This document shows positions 1-10,150 of a stretch of DNA of 20,918 nt, piece after piece. Below the pieces are notes generated by a model, which had not been told where the DNA came from, made no database searches, and worked only from the letters and a program-made list of their open reading frames with translations. The stretch spans positions 143,648 through 164,565 of the forward strand of contig NW_003155248.1 in assembly GCF_000003605.2 (NCBI RefSeq), read 5' to 3'. Position 1 is the first letter of the stretch. Every line of letters begins with the position of its first letter. Origin of the DNA: Saccoglossus kowalevskii (Eukaryota; Hemichordata; Enteropneusta; Harrimaniidae). Both the position numbers and the translations under genes were made by a program.

Positions 1-30
1 CAGTGCTTTGTACAGCAGACAGCATAAAAA

Positions 31-660
31 TGATATAATCATAGGACAATACCAACATCTCTTTATCATTTATATATTATTTCAATGCAAGTGCTAAACT
101 ACTAGCAGATATTCCATAAAGGTAGATGAGTTTATAAAGGCACATTAATTAACATTTCAATTCCCAATCCTTTTTAATTATTAAGCTCCTCTCCTTGTTT
201 GTAAAATGATGCTCACAATAATTATAATTGCTAATTAGGAAATGATATTTATGTATTAAGTACAGTCACAAGCTGTTGAATATGGGATTATAATATTGAA
301 TGCGACTGTTCGGTGATGTGAATCGGAATTAATTTAGTTCCTTTTTTCTGTATTTTTTACATCGTCATTCGCATTTGGATAAATATGTGTTATAACTCAT
401 AAATAATCTAAATAATGTCAAAAAATATTGTTTACAGATAAGAAACAAGTTTGAAGTTCATATGAAATTGTCAGATACAAGATTTTTCGCCATCTTAGAT
501 TTCTCACACTGGCTGTCTTAGTTCATGACGTTTGTTTCTTGCGGGTGCTTTAACTGATGAACTTCATTTGTTAGATGTTGCATGTATCACCAAATCTTCC
601 AATGAGAGAAATACATTATTGTTGATCTGTAACGTTCTCTGACCGCCATCTTGGATTACC
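31..660. repeat. Degenerate dispersed repeat, copy 1
   Basis: By eye this stretch shares several blocks with 11861-12470. Block A is 61-140 (begins tttatcatttatatattatt) and resembles 12165-12240. Block B is 221-370 (ttataattgctaat to acatcgtcat) and resembles 11868-11995. Block C is about 573-660 (gatgttgcatgtat, then ccgccatctt) and resembles 12244-12470. The order is A-B-C here but B-A-C in the other copy, so one or both loci may be a partial tandem or rearranged copy. A perfect 9-bp inverted repeat (aagaaacaa 440-448, ttgtttctt 532-540) also lies inside. No coding sequence is visible. The family is unknown. Confidence 0.45.
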
Positions 661-3430
661 AGCAATTTTGAACAATAGAACTGAAATGCTGTTTGTAGTA
701 TGTGACACCAATCCTGTATTCAGTATTATAAGTTCTCCCTTACTAAATGAAACAGAATGATGTGTTGGTAGCATTCCTATTTTGATTTTAATCAGTATTT
801 CCGAAGTAAAATTACATGCTATAATTTTCAATTTATAATTTTGGTATAATTCCTTATTTTTAGTATTATCAGATCTCCAAAAGTAATATTTTATGTAGCA
901 AATTTGGTCCCATTCCTGTATATTACTCCTAAAGCCTTTATATCAGTTCTCTCGAACCAATTATGATACAATTCAAAATTCAATGGTATTAGCCGTTCCG
1001 AACTATTAATAAATGATGCAATTTGGGTATATTTCATATATTCATAATATCTAACAAATATTACATGCGTGGTGCTATGTATATATACATTGTTATCAGT
1101 TCTCACGAACTAACAATGTAGTCTTCTATTTTGCTGCCATCCCTATATTCATTCTCATCAGTTCTACCGCATGCTGCATATTTCTGTATCATTCTTATAG
1201 TCATTTTTGTCACTCCACACGATGTAACAATATTACATGCAGTAATTCCTAAATAATTTAATATCAGTTCTTCCAAAATAATAATAGATGCTATAATTTT
1301 GTAACGATATTCTATTCATTGTTTTTAGGCCTGCTGGAGAAATAATCAAACTGCAATTTTATTATCATTCCTATATTCATCTTTATCAGTTCTCCCGAAC
1401 CATTATAACATGCTGCAATTTTGATATTATCTGTAGAACAGTTAATACTGTTCCTCATTCTGATATTTTGGCATCATTCCGAGATTTATTATTATCTTTT
1501 CTGCTGAACTAATATTACATGCCTCAGTGTTGGTAGCATTCATTTATTCATTACCATTTCGTCGGAACTACTATAACATGATGTAATTCTGGTATTCTTC
1601 CTATATTCATTATTAACAGTTCTCCCGAACTAATATAAAATGGTGCAATTTTTTTAGCATTCCTGTATTCAGAATTACCTGTTCTCTCGAACTAATATTA
1701 CATGGTGGAATTTAGGTAGCATTACTCTATTCATTAATATAATTTCTAATCTAATATTCATCAGCAGTTTTGCTCCGTACTAACATTACATGCTGCAAAT
1801 TTCTTACCATTCCTCAATTCTTTATTAGAAGTTCTCCAGAACTAATTCTACTTGATGCAATTTTTGTATTTTCCCTCTATTTATTATTCTTATTTCTCCC
1901 AAACCAATATTGCATGATGCAGTCTGGTAGCATTATTTTATTCATTATTATCAGATCCCTCGAAGTAGTATTACATGCAGCAATTTTGATATTATTTGTA
2001 GAAGAGTTAATACAGTTTCTCGTTCTGACATTTTTGCATCATTCTTAGATTTATTATTATCTGTTCTTCTGAACTAATATTACATGCTCCAATGCTGGTA
2101 ACATTCATTTATACAAAATATTATCATTTCGTTGGAACTACTATAACATGATGTAATTCTCGCATTTGTCCTTTATTCATTATTAACAGATCTCCCGAAC
2201 TAATATTACATGATGCAATGTTGGTAGCATTCCTGTATTCAGCATTACCTGTTCTACCGAACTAATATTACATGGTGCAATTTAGGTAGCATTACTCTAT
2301 TCATTATTATCAGTTCTAATCTAATATTCATTCAAAAAAATTGTTGCATCATTTCAATATTACTATCAGCAGTTTTTTCCCGACTAACATCACATGCTGT
2401 AAATTTCTTACCATTCCTAAATTCATTATTAGCAGTGCTCCATTACTAATTTCACATGATGCAATTTTTGTATTTTCCGTCTATTTATGATTCTCATTTC
2501 TTCCGAAATAATATTGCATAATGCAGTCTGGTAGCATTCCTTCATTCATTATTATCAGTTCCCCCCTTTGTGCTAGTATAACATGCTGCAATTTTGTTTT
2601 CATCATTTCTATATCCATTAATATTAGTTTCCTGAACTAATATTAAATGCTGCCATTTTTGTACCATTCCCATATTCATAAATAACCGTTCTCCTAAAGT
2701 AAAATTCTTATAGCCATTTTCATCAGTTCTCCCGAATTAAATTTCCTGCTGAAATTGTCTTGCCGTTCTTCAATTAATTTTCATCAGTTTTCCCGAATTA
2801 ATATTACATGCTGCAATTTTGGTGTCATTCCTATATCAATTATTATCTGTACTCTCGAACTAATGTTACATGCTGCACGTTGGTCTCATTTCTGTATTCA
2901 TTATCATCAGTTTTCCTGAACTAATATTCATTCTGCAATTGTGTTATCATAAGCACTATCGTATAACTATTAATATCTGTTCTCCCGGTCAAATATTCAT
3001 TCTTAATTTAAGTTATTATTCCTATATTGATAATTAGTAGTTCTCCAAAACCAATATGACTTGCCGCAATGTTGTACCATTCCCTTTTTCATTATTGTCA
3101 TCAATATTACATGCTGCCAATCAGAAACTATTCCTCTAATCATTGTTATCAGTTACCCCGAATTTTGCTACGATTCCTATAGTCACTATTATGAGTTCTC
3201 CTGGTCTAATATTACATGCTCCAAATATTGGCACCACTTCTCCATTCATTGCTATCAGTTATCGTGAACTAATATTACATGTTGCAATTTCAGTAGCCAT
3301 CATTATCAGTTCTCCCGAACTAATATCTATCCTGCAAATTTGGTATTATTCATATATTTATTATTATTAGATCTGCAAACTATTATTACATGCTGCAAAT
3401 GTGTTATTATTTCTCCATTCATCGAACTGA
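655..3430. repeat. Diverged minisatellite, about 61-62 bp monomers
   Basis: A head-to-tail array of about 45 diverged monomers fills this stretch. A typical monomer runs through gaactaatattacatgctg, then caattttggtagcattcct, then atattcattattatcagtt, then ctccc, where the next unit begins. Clear examples start near 1620, 2200, 2800 and 2860. Most monomers carry an imperfect palindrome at the junction, AGTTC-TCCC-GAACT. Divergence is high at the left edge (655-1100) and near 2960-3240, and the array stops sharply before the plain AT-rich sequence after 3430. Every short ORF in this stretch follows the monomer period and is not coding. Confidence 0.9.
1411..2559. repeat. Higher-order duplication of about nine monomers inside the minisatellite
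   Basis: Two consecutive blocks, 1411-1964 and 1976-2559, match monomer for monomer, including private variants. Both begin with caattttgatattat, followed by a gtagaa-gagttaatac type stretch. Both contain actactataacatgatgtaa, and both end at gcagtctggtagcatt. The offset is 565 bp at the start, 570 bp at tctaatctaatattcat (1745 and 2315) and 604 bp after it. This is explained by about 34 bp present near 2331-2366 and missing from the first block. Shared private variants mean the block was copied as a unit after the monomers had diverged. Confidence 0.8.
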
Positions 3431-6100
3431 CAAAGCACGGTGAATAAAACCAATGTCACATTTTACTAAATGTATTGTAATATAGTTTTAAATTACATTT
3501 ATTATTTATAGTACATTCCATAAATTGTGGCAATAATCAACTCGTGATTCGTTTCTATATGCATTCAATTATAAATGAATTGGCGGAATAATGATGCATA
3601 GAGCTGGAAACATCTCCAGCGTGAAAAACAGAATAGAATAGAAATTAAATTTAAAAGGTTAAATTATATTAAATTAGTTAAAACAAATGTATTCAAAGGT
3701 TAATAACCTGATATATATTTTAGGCTATATCGAAATCCCTTGATCTACATTGATATTGTCCAGATAAAAGTACATGGATAACATTCATCGTTCAATGGGA
3801 TTAAATATGTGCGTATTCGAGTAAGTATTGTGATCAGGAACGAGTTTTTCAATATCATTTGGACGGATTCCCTGTACTAGCAAGTGTTTATCGCTATAAC
3901 AATTAAATGCATGTATAATTGATGAGGTTACTAGATATGATGTATTCTGTCCAAAGCTGTGTAATCATGTTACGTTACTCATGATGTGAATTATTGGTCA
4001 TTTAGCTCAAATTGTTACCAAATTTTCAGTGGCAATTGTCTGTAGTAATGTATCACTCAGCAGTATGTAATACCTTGAAATGACAGATGTATTTCAAAAA
4101 AGATATTCAGGAGGACTGACTTGAAATCAGTCTTGTGGATCTTTTGACCACTACTCTAACGATATGAAGCAATATTTCAGTCAGTACAATTGTTGTTAAA
4201 AGATAAACGTTTTGTGAGATGTTGTTAAGACATTGTTTGAAACTGGCAAATTTGTAATCATGATGTTTGTTGTTCTTCCATTAATTTTGTAAATTACTTT
4301 CTATGATGGGCTCTGCCTGCATAATTAAGACATCTTGATTATGGTTGTATACTTTATTAACTTTAAAAAACTCAACTTTCAATATTGATGTCTGTTTAAT
4401 TGAACAATTACACAACAAGCAATTAAATAAGTGTAACTGTAAGCAGCCATAATGGGCCTGGGCAACTGACTGAAACTTTACGTCATTGGTGATGAAGTAA
4501 ACAAGTAAACAAAAACAAATACTACAGTGGACAACCAGATCAGAAACTATAAAACATCTGTTAGAACTTCCAATCTATACCTATTTGGTTATTATCTGTT
4601 AGTGTACTGTGTCTTAGGGCTGTACAGTTGTTGTAAATTATCTTCATTTTTTTAGTTTACATATTCCACGTAGTTATAAGAAAATGTCTCTATTATTGCA
4701 CCAATATAACGCATTGAAGCCACTAAGAATGGGTTTTTTAAGATGTTTGCCAAGGTTTTTTAATAACAACATAAATTGTGAATTTTTTAATTTGGGTTTG
4801 TCTAATTTAAAAAGTCCATTATTTTCTAATTGTATTTTTGTTTACTGTTGCATTGTATTGTATTTAACAAATGTGTCTAATAACACACAATTGTTATTTT
4901 CCTTATATGGCTGTTATGATTGTATTAAGGTAAAGATGCATGTTTGTGGGCATTTGGAAGTGATTTTTGTTATTATTCAAACAGTCTTGGCTATAGACTG
5001 TTAAAATTTCGTAGGATTGTGAATAGTGGAACATACTCAAAAACGATTTTAAAATATAGATAACAGGTGCAAACATTCTCCTATTTGAATGCTTAGCAAG
5101 ATATAGCAAGGCTGTACATAAATAATAACAAAGAAACATGGTGAAAAAAAGAAATGACGGGATCTCCATATTATGCACTATATTTAATTTTTAACAAAAC
5201 GATAACACATTTACATTTGGAACTGTTACAGATATTTTAATTATGAGCATTAGCAAACTTCTTACTGAGTGAATTGTTATGCAAATTAGAGATTATCTCA
5301 GTTTCTGTTTAGTGCACAGTCCAGAATAGCTCCTAGACGCTTTGACCTTTTGTTTTGAAATTTTCACAAATAATTGACAATGTGTTTATTTTTAAAACGC
5401 CGTCGGGGCATTGTTTTTGGTTGAACAGTGTTACAACAATCGTACAGACAAATAGCTTGGGTGTTAATATATGCATAAACTTGAAGTAGTGAAATTTTGG
5501 ATGCTGCCTTGCAAAATTGACAACTGGTAGACAGTTTTCAAGACGGCACTTTCTTCAATGTAAACAGATGTACCCATAAACCAATTTTGACAGGAAACAG
5601 AAGCATGGTTTAAGAGGTATTTTTTTTTAAATCACTTTTTACCTAAAAAGCACATTTTTGTGCATATTTCAAACTACAGTGACCATAAACAAAAAAATAC
5701 TAACAAAAAAATTTAAAATTCATACAATAAGCTTTCCGAAATTATATAGGTTTTGTGGAAAAGGGAGGTCATCTTGGTTTCCTAATTAAATAATTAAAAT
5801 TCCTCTCAGGTAAACTGCATCTCTACTTTAAGTAAATCAATATAAAATAGACAACTAATGTGCTTGACTACAAATTACATTACGCAAGTACACTTTAATA
5901 TCTAGGCATGAAGTATGACAAATAGGGCGCTCTTAGGTTTTCTCACATGTTTTATTTGAGAGTAATAAGATCAGTGGTTCTAAAGAAGATGATTTAAATA
6001 CAAACAATGCCATTTTAAAGGATAATGATTGCAGCCCAACAATTCATGTGATGTTGTATATATTTCACATTGCTGAGACCAACAAAAGTATGTTGAATTA
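3431..6100. other. AT-rich stretch without a supported gene
   Basis: No exon, RNA gene or full transposon is visible. The longest plus-strand reading frame (4684-5004, 106 codons) has a pyrimidine-rich AG just upstream (ending 4655) and an AAG|GTAAAG donor-like site after 4929. Its translation is low in complexity, rich in Leu, Phe, Asn and Cys, and resembles no family I know, so I do not call it. The minus-strand frame at 4903-5178 overlaps it and is equally uninformative. A two-hairpin motif at 4114-4161 is described separately. Confidence 0.5.
4114..4161 (+). other. Two adjacent hairpins; first resembles a tRNA-Ser(UGA) anticodon arm
   Basis: The first hairpin is GACTGA (4114-4119), loop CTTGAAA, TCAGTC (4127-4132). 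With the 7-nt loop taken as a tRNA anticodon loop, it reads TGA after the invariant T33. Close by (about 4135-4151) is GTGG(A)TC, loop TTTT, GACCAC, a 6-bp stem with one bulged A, where the long variable arm of a serine tRNA would sit. There is no recognisable acceptor stem, D arm or GTTCGAATC T arm, so this is not an intact tRNA gene. It may be a tRNA-derived remnant or chance. Confidence 0.2.
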
Positions 6101-6142
6101 TCTCCCGAATTTATTTGGGATTACAGTGCATAGTGACATAGA

Positions 6143-6148
6143 TTTATT
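6143..6148 (-). promoter_or_regulatory. Candidate polyadenylation signal of the sulfotransferase gene
   Basis: The minus strand reads AATAAA here, about 265 nt beyond the stop codon. A second candidate lies at 6110-6115. AATAAA is common by chance in DNA this AT-rich, so either one, or neither, may be used. Confidence 0.25.
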
Positions 6149-6412
6149 TTGTTATCATTTAGTTGCATAATTTGTAAAATGATGCAACATTGAACATAAT
6201 ACTTATCAGCATGAAACAATGTTTCTACAAAATGAAATACAGTTTAGTGGCATCAGTGAAATACTTTTGCTGGTCAGTCATTTCAGCCAATTTTGAAACA
6301 GTTGGGCGTCTCTTACTTCAAGTATAAAGTTGAGTTTTCGGTAAATATATAATTAATACACACGAACGTGAATACATAAGTAGAACAACGCAAATAAGCA
6401 TCATAATTTTCG

Positions 6413-7198
6413 CTACTGATTTGTGTATATAGAGGAATTGTAGCCTAGAATTTCATAATCTACTTTATATAGGTCAATGAGCTTGAGAAGCATGTATCTA
6501 GGTAAAGTTCCAATCGTATCATTGATTTTGTCATGACCTTGTTGACGGTGTATTTCTGGAAAAACATTCAAGTCTCTAATACCAACTAATTTAACAAAAT
6601 ATTTTCCATCTGCGGATAATTTCTCAAGATGACCTATAAAGTCAGCATTGTAAAAACAAATGTTAGAAATAAGATATTGTGGCCACAAATGCCGAGTGAA
6701 TTGTTCATAACCCTCTGTAATAATAACCTCCGTCATTTCTCGAAATGTTATGTTATGTGTTTTCCATTGTTCGTCCGAAGGCTCTGATCCGGCTAATTTC
6801 GCAATAATGGGCAAGTATTTCTGGTGAAGATATGGAGCTGACCGGGTGTAGTGTATAGCATAATAATAGAAAGAAACAAGCCTTTCAATTGGATCACGAA
6901 AAAATACAATTTTCTTGTAGTCATTATACTGTAGAAGGTCAAAAAGAGATATTGCATGCCAAGAAACTGTAGAAATATTATTGAGAGTTAAGCCTATTTC
7001 TCTCATGGTGGACGAACCAACCTTAGGGATAACATTTACCATAAACTTGTACTTCTCCGATATAACAAATCTGCTTTTTGCCTGGGCTTCAAAGATAATA
7101 TTATTTTGCTTGCATGCTTCCTTGACTGTCTTTATTCGACTTTTACTTTCTTTTCTAGGATCATATATACTTTTCGTCAATGTTCTTTTAATTGAGGC
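6413..7198 (-). CDS. Sulfotransferase exon 3 (terminal; whole catalytic domain)
   Basis: This exon encodes residues 43-303 and the stop codon. The acceptor on the minus strand is tattcattacag (AG at 7200-7199), and the exon opens in phase 0 with Ala-Ser-Ile-Lys-Arg-Thr. The frame is open for 261 codons, far longer than chance in this AT-rich DNA. All diagnostic motifs of the Sulfotransfer_2 family lie here: the PAPS loop PKVGSST, the RDPIERLVSFYY site, a His-x-x-Pro-Gln stretch followed by Cys and Tyr, GHLEKL, and the C-terminal LYKVDYEILGY. Luminal cysteines at 71 and 223 could pair. A single exon carrying the whole catalytic domain is common in this family. There are no frameshifts or in-frame stops. 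Confidence 0.92.
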   Translation of the reverse strand, partial: ASIKRTLTKSIYDPRKESKSRIKTVKEACKQNNIIFEAQAKSRFVISEKYKFMVNVIPKVGSSTMREIGLTLNNISTVSWHAISLFDLLQYNDYKKIVFFRDPIERLVSFYYYAIHYTRSAPYLHQKYLPIIAKLAGSEPSDEQWKTHNITFREMTEVIITEGYEQFTRHLWPQYLISNICFYNADFIGHLEKLSADGKYFVKLVGIRDLNVFPEIHRQQGHDKINDTIGTLPRYMLLKLIDLYKVDYEILGYNSSIYTNQ

Positions 7199-10144
7199 CT
7201 GTAATGAATAATAAATGTCACGATTTATTCATTTTCACTCGCCAATATTATAATGAATCCAATACGCAAGTCATATTAATGATTTTTTGTGACAGATGCT
7301 GGTGGTATGAGTAATACAACGTGACATTATATCAACTGAACGCTACAAAGCATTTCCGTTGATATTGAGAGATACAGAAACTAACATAACATAGTCACTA
7401 TGGCCATAATATGATAATATTAATTACGGTCATAGTTATAATTATAGCTATATATAAGTTAGGTATGGAAACATTTTGCACGTTGACACACTTTCCGCCA
7501 TGTACATTTTTTTCTAAGAGATAAGCTGATTTTAGAAGTAACGCCTGACTCGTATACATATAGTTGTGTAAAAAAACACACAATAAAAACGAGGTTGTGT
7601 TACCCTAGTTTAATATTTAATGTAATCAAAATACGACTCAATCTATGATTTTTGACACTACAAAAATTAAACAACTTTGATACGTTAAGTTCTACTAAAT
7701 TATTATGGAAGCTACACATTTGACACACAATGCTCCACGTTTGTCTGTGATCCCAAAGACCATAACATTTTTCCATGTTTTACAATAGGTTTTAGTCAAG
7801 AAACATAGATCACCTTGTACATGTTAATATTAATGTCGAAACTTCATGATATAAACCATAGCATAGAATTTTCCTTCATAACATTTCAGTTTATATTCTT
7901 ATTCCAATAGAGGTCCCACGAAATAGTGATGTCACGTAGCATTTTGGAATCAATATATCAAGCTCATTGTTATTATTCTTTATGACTACAAGATATGGAA
8001 AGATTGCATACAAACTGAAATTGACATTAAAGTTTGAAACCTATTATAATTTCGTTATTTTCGATGTCATAATAATTAAAGATTTGTGGTTATGAGTAAT
8101 TTATACATCTGGGCGTGGGTACATTTTTAATTCACTTTATACTAATAATAATTTTCCAATGTAAGATTCTTTACTTCAGAGACTACTCAAATTTGTATAC
8201 AATAGTTAAAATGTGAAATAACAATTTGCATGGACTAATTAACATGATTTATTTTAAATAGTGGTATTGATGATGGAGTCAATGGGATTTTGGAGCTCAT
8301 ATTCACTGCAAAAAATAAAATGCAATGCGTCACTAAATTCGGTATATATTGTAAATGAATATGATGCCACATTGGTGTAATTAAGAGTCTTCATATGCTT
8401 GTGGCTTTCTCGGTTGTTCAATTATAGATACAATCTTGTGGTGGGTGGAAGATATATTGATTGCTTGTTGGGTCATTGCTGAGACACCATGTAGCTTGAT
8501 AAAATAAAGTCCGAAATGGAGGTGTCTTCTGGAAAAAAGGCATCAAAATGATTTATGTTTATATATTACAGTTGTAGATCTTGATAACTAGCCACTGAAT
8601 ATCATGCTGTTGAATAAAAGTACGCTGAACAAGAATTATTATTTATTACTGGCAATATTTCAACTGTAATTCGAAGCAAAATGTTACACAAAATCTAGTC
8701 GTTGTAATGTTATGCTTCTGAAATAAAATAGACAGATTGAAATATAAAATCGAGCAAAATACTGCACAAATTATATAGCAAATTAGTTTTAAAAGAATGT
8801 GAACATATAAAATAAAGTAAATTAAATATAAATTGCATGTGTATTTTGACTTGGTTGAATAGCCCATTAATATTTTTAATAATTTGTCCTTTTTCATTTT
8901 TTTATTTGTGTTTTTAGGACTGCAAACAATAAAACACAAAGAGAACAATGCAATTTCACCAACAAGTCTCACATGTCTTTTCTCCTGATTACATTTAGAC
9001 GTTGTAGTTATTAATTTTGAAATACTTACCTTGTTTTCTAAATTACCTTTTTTCGTTTCCTTAATATTTACTTTCAACACTGTAAAAAGAAAAGCAACTC
9101 TCTGTAGATGTTTTATTTCCTAAGTCCAGTCTTATTTTCGAAGATCTGTTCGAAAGTCTGTTATACTGACACTTGCCACCATCATTTGTTACAAAAGTCT
9201 GACAGATTGTAATCTTATAGATGTCCAAGCATAATTTATATCTGTAACTTAAAGTATCACAGACAAATCATGTATCACTACAATTGTGTAGTCATTTAGT
9301 ATGTATTGTTATAACACATTGTCATATATAAAAGCAATGACACACCCATTCATTAATCTGAATGCAATGTTCGCATGAGGATTTCAACAGAAAAGAATGG
9401 ACATAAAACAAATGCAATTACATCCATATGAGACTATGCAGTGTTTATACATGTGTTCATCAGTAATATTGATATTGTTAATGAAAATAACCACGTTAAA
9501 AGTATAGATAGCCTGATGACATCATTTTAACAACATTTTCAAAAGAAATTGAAAAATTTTATATCAACATAAATTTTAGGCGAAATCAAATCTTGCAGAT
9601 GTGTTACAAATTTAGCAAAGAGATCATCTACGACTAATATATATATTTGACATGTTTTTCATATGATTTATACGTTACGAATTACTCGACGTAAATAGCA
9701 CATGTATATATTTATTTAAAATTTGTTCATACATGTTCATGTAGATATCTGGATATTATTCCCTAATATTGTTCTTTGATCAGCTGAAGTAATAATTATT
9801 TTTTTTTATCTATATCGACATGTAATGATACATAGTTCGCGAGGCGACGACCCACACTATGCAGTATATAACATTAGCCACTCTAGTTACAATGAGAATG
9901 TACTACGTTTGCATGATCATATGCACTGTTCATCTCAGGAAACTAATATTTGAATTTGGTTAATTCTTCTCACTCTAAGAAGGCAGAAACACAAAGAAAC
10001 CGTCCATGACTCAACTCAGTTTAAATACAGGAATAATGAGTTGTGGAATATGCGACATAAATTCTTACCTTCACAATAAAAGATGATGCAGGCAGCAAAG
10101 ACCAATAAGATAGCTATATAAATTGATTTTAGTCTTCCAATCAT
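6413..10144 (-). CDS. Carbohydrate sulfotransferase (HNK-1ST/CHST8-14 type), three coding exons
   Basis: Predicted Golgi type II membrane enzyme that transfers sulfate from PAPS to a sugar of a glycan or glycosaminoglycan. The CDS joins 10144-10069, 9079-9030 and 7198-6413, giving 303 residues. Residues about 8-23 form the signal anchor, after a basic tail with R4 and K6. A polar Lys/Glu/Asn-rich stem follows. The catalytic domain carries PKVGSST (100-106, 5'-phosphosulfate loop), RDPIERLVS (143-151, 3'-phosphate site), a DFIGHLEKL block near 228-236 and a terminal DYEILGY. N-glycosylation sequons fall at N116, N191, N268 and N296. Introns are 1831 and 989 nt, with GT-AG borders and matching phases. 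The length is near the lower end for the family. Family assignment is secure; acceptor sugar and orthology to any one vertebrate CHST are not. The PAPS loop lacks the Cys-Thr/Asn-Trp usual in vertebrate relatives. Confidence 0.88.
7199..9029 (-). other. Intron 2 of the sulfotransferase gene
   Basis: It starts at a consensus donor AAG|GTAAGTATT and ends at cattacag. The 1831 nt are AT-rich. The short minus-strand ORFs at 7398-7583 and inside 8646-9029 show no family signal; the second is simply exon 2 read through its donor. I saw no additional phase-0 exon, but a small one could be missed. Confidence 0.75.
9030..9079 (-). CDS. Sulfotransferase exon 2 (stem region)
   Basis: This 50-nt exon is bounded by the acceptor tctttttacag (AG at 9081-9080) and the donor AAG|GTAAGTATT (GT at 9029-9028), both near consensus. 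Its first two bases complete the Val codon begun by the final G of exon 1, and it ends in phase 0, which fits exon 3. It encodes 16 further residues beginning LKVNIKET, rich in Lys, Glu and Asn. This is typical of the flexible stem between the membrane anchor and the catalytic domain of Golgi transferases. It would not be recognised on its own; the evidence is the paired splice sites and phases. Confidence 0.78.
9080..10068 (-). other. Intron 1 of the sulfotransferase gene
   Basis: It opens with GAAG|GTAAGAAT and closes with the pyrimidine-rich tctttttacag. The 989 nt are AT-rich, and no exon, RNA or transposon is visible. Confidence 0.7.
10069..10144 (-). CDS. Sulfotransferase exon 1 (start codon and signal anchor)
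   Basis: The ATG at 10144-10142 opens 25 codons. They encode a short N-terminal tail with Arg4 and Lys6, then a run of about 16 hydrophobic residues (IYIAILLVFAAC and on), ending Tyr-Cys-Glu. The donor GAAG|GTAAGAAT follows. This is the expected topology for a type II Golgi enzyme, with a cytosolic N-terminus and an uncleaved anchor. Upstream in frame there is a TAG (10153-10151), so the ATG is the first in its frame. That TAG may itself be the end of a splice acceptor (ctgcttag), in which case the coding exon begins at 10150 with a six-base leader. Confidence 0.8.
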
Positions 10145-10150
10145 CTCGTG

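Noticed and set aside
616-1106. Minus-strand frames 616-831 and 891-1106
   Set aside because: They overlap the degenerate left edge of the minisatellite; no family likeness or splice borders.
1770-3370. Open frames at 1770-2048, 3061-3267 and 3143-3370 with hydrophobic translations
   Set aside because: They lie inside the minisatellite, follow its period and have repeat-driven composition.
4684-5178. Opposed frames 4684-5004 (plus) and 4903-5178 (minus), the first with splice-like borders
   Set aside because: Low-complexity translations rich in Leu, Phe, Ile and Asn with no known domain; borders of this quality are common in AT-rich DNA.
6981-7211. Plus-strand frame 6981-7211
   Set aside because: It is the antisense shadow of sulfotransferase exon 3.
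8646-9080. 144-codon minus-strand frame
   Set aside because: Only its first 16 or so codons (exon 2) are coding; the rest is read-through past a consensus donor into intron 2.
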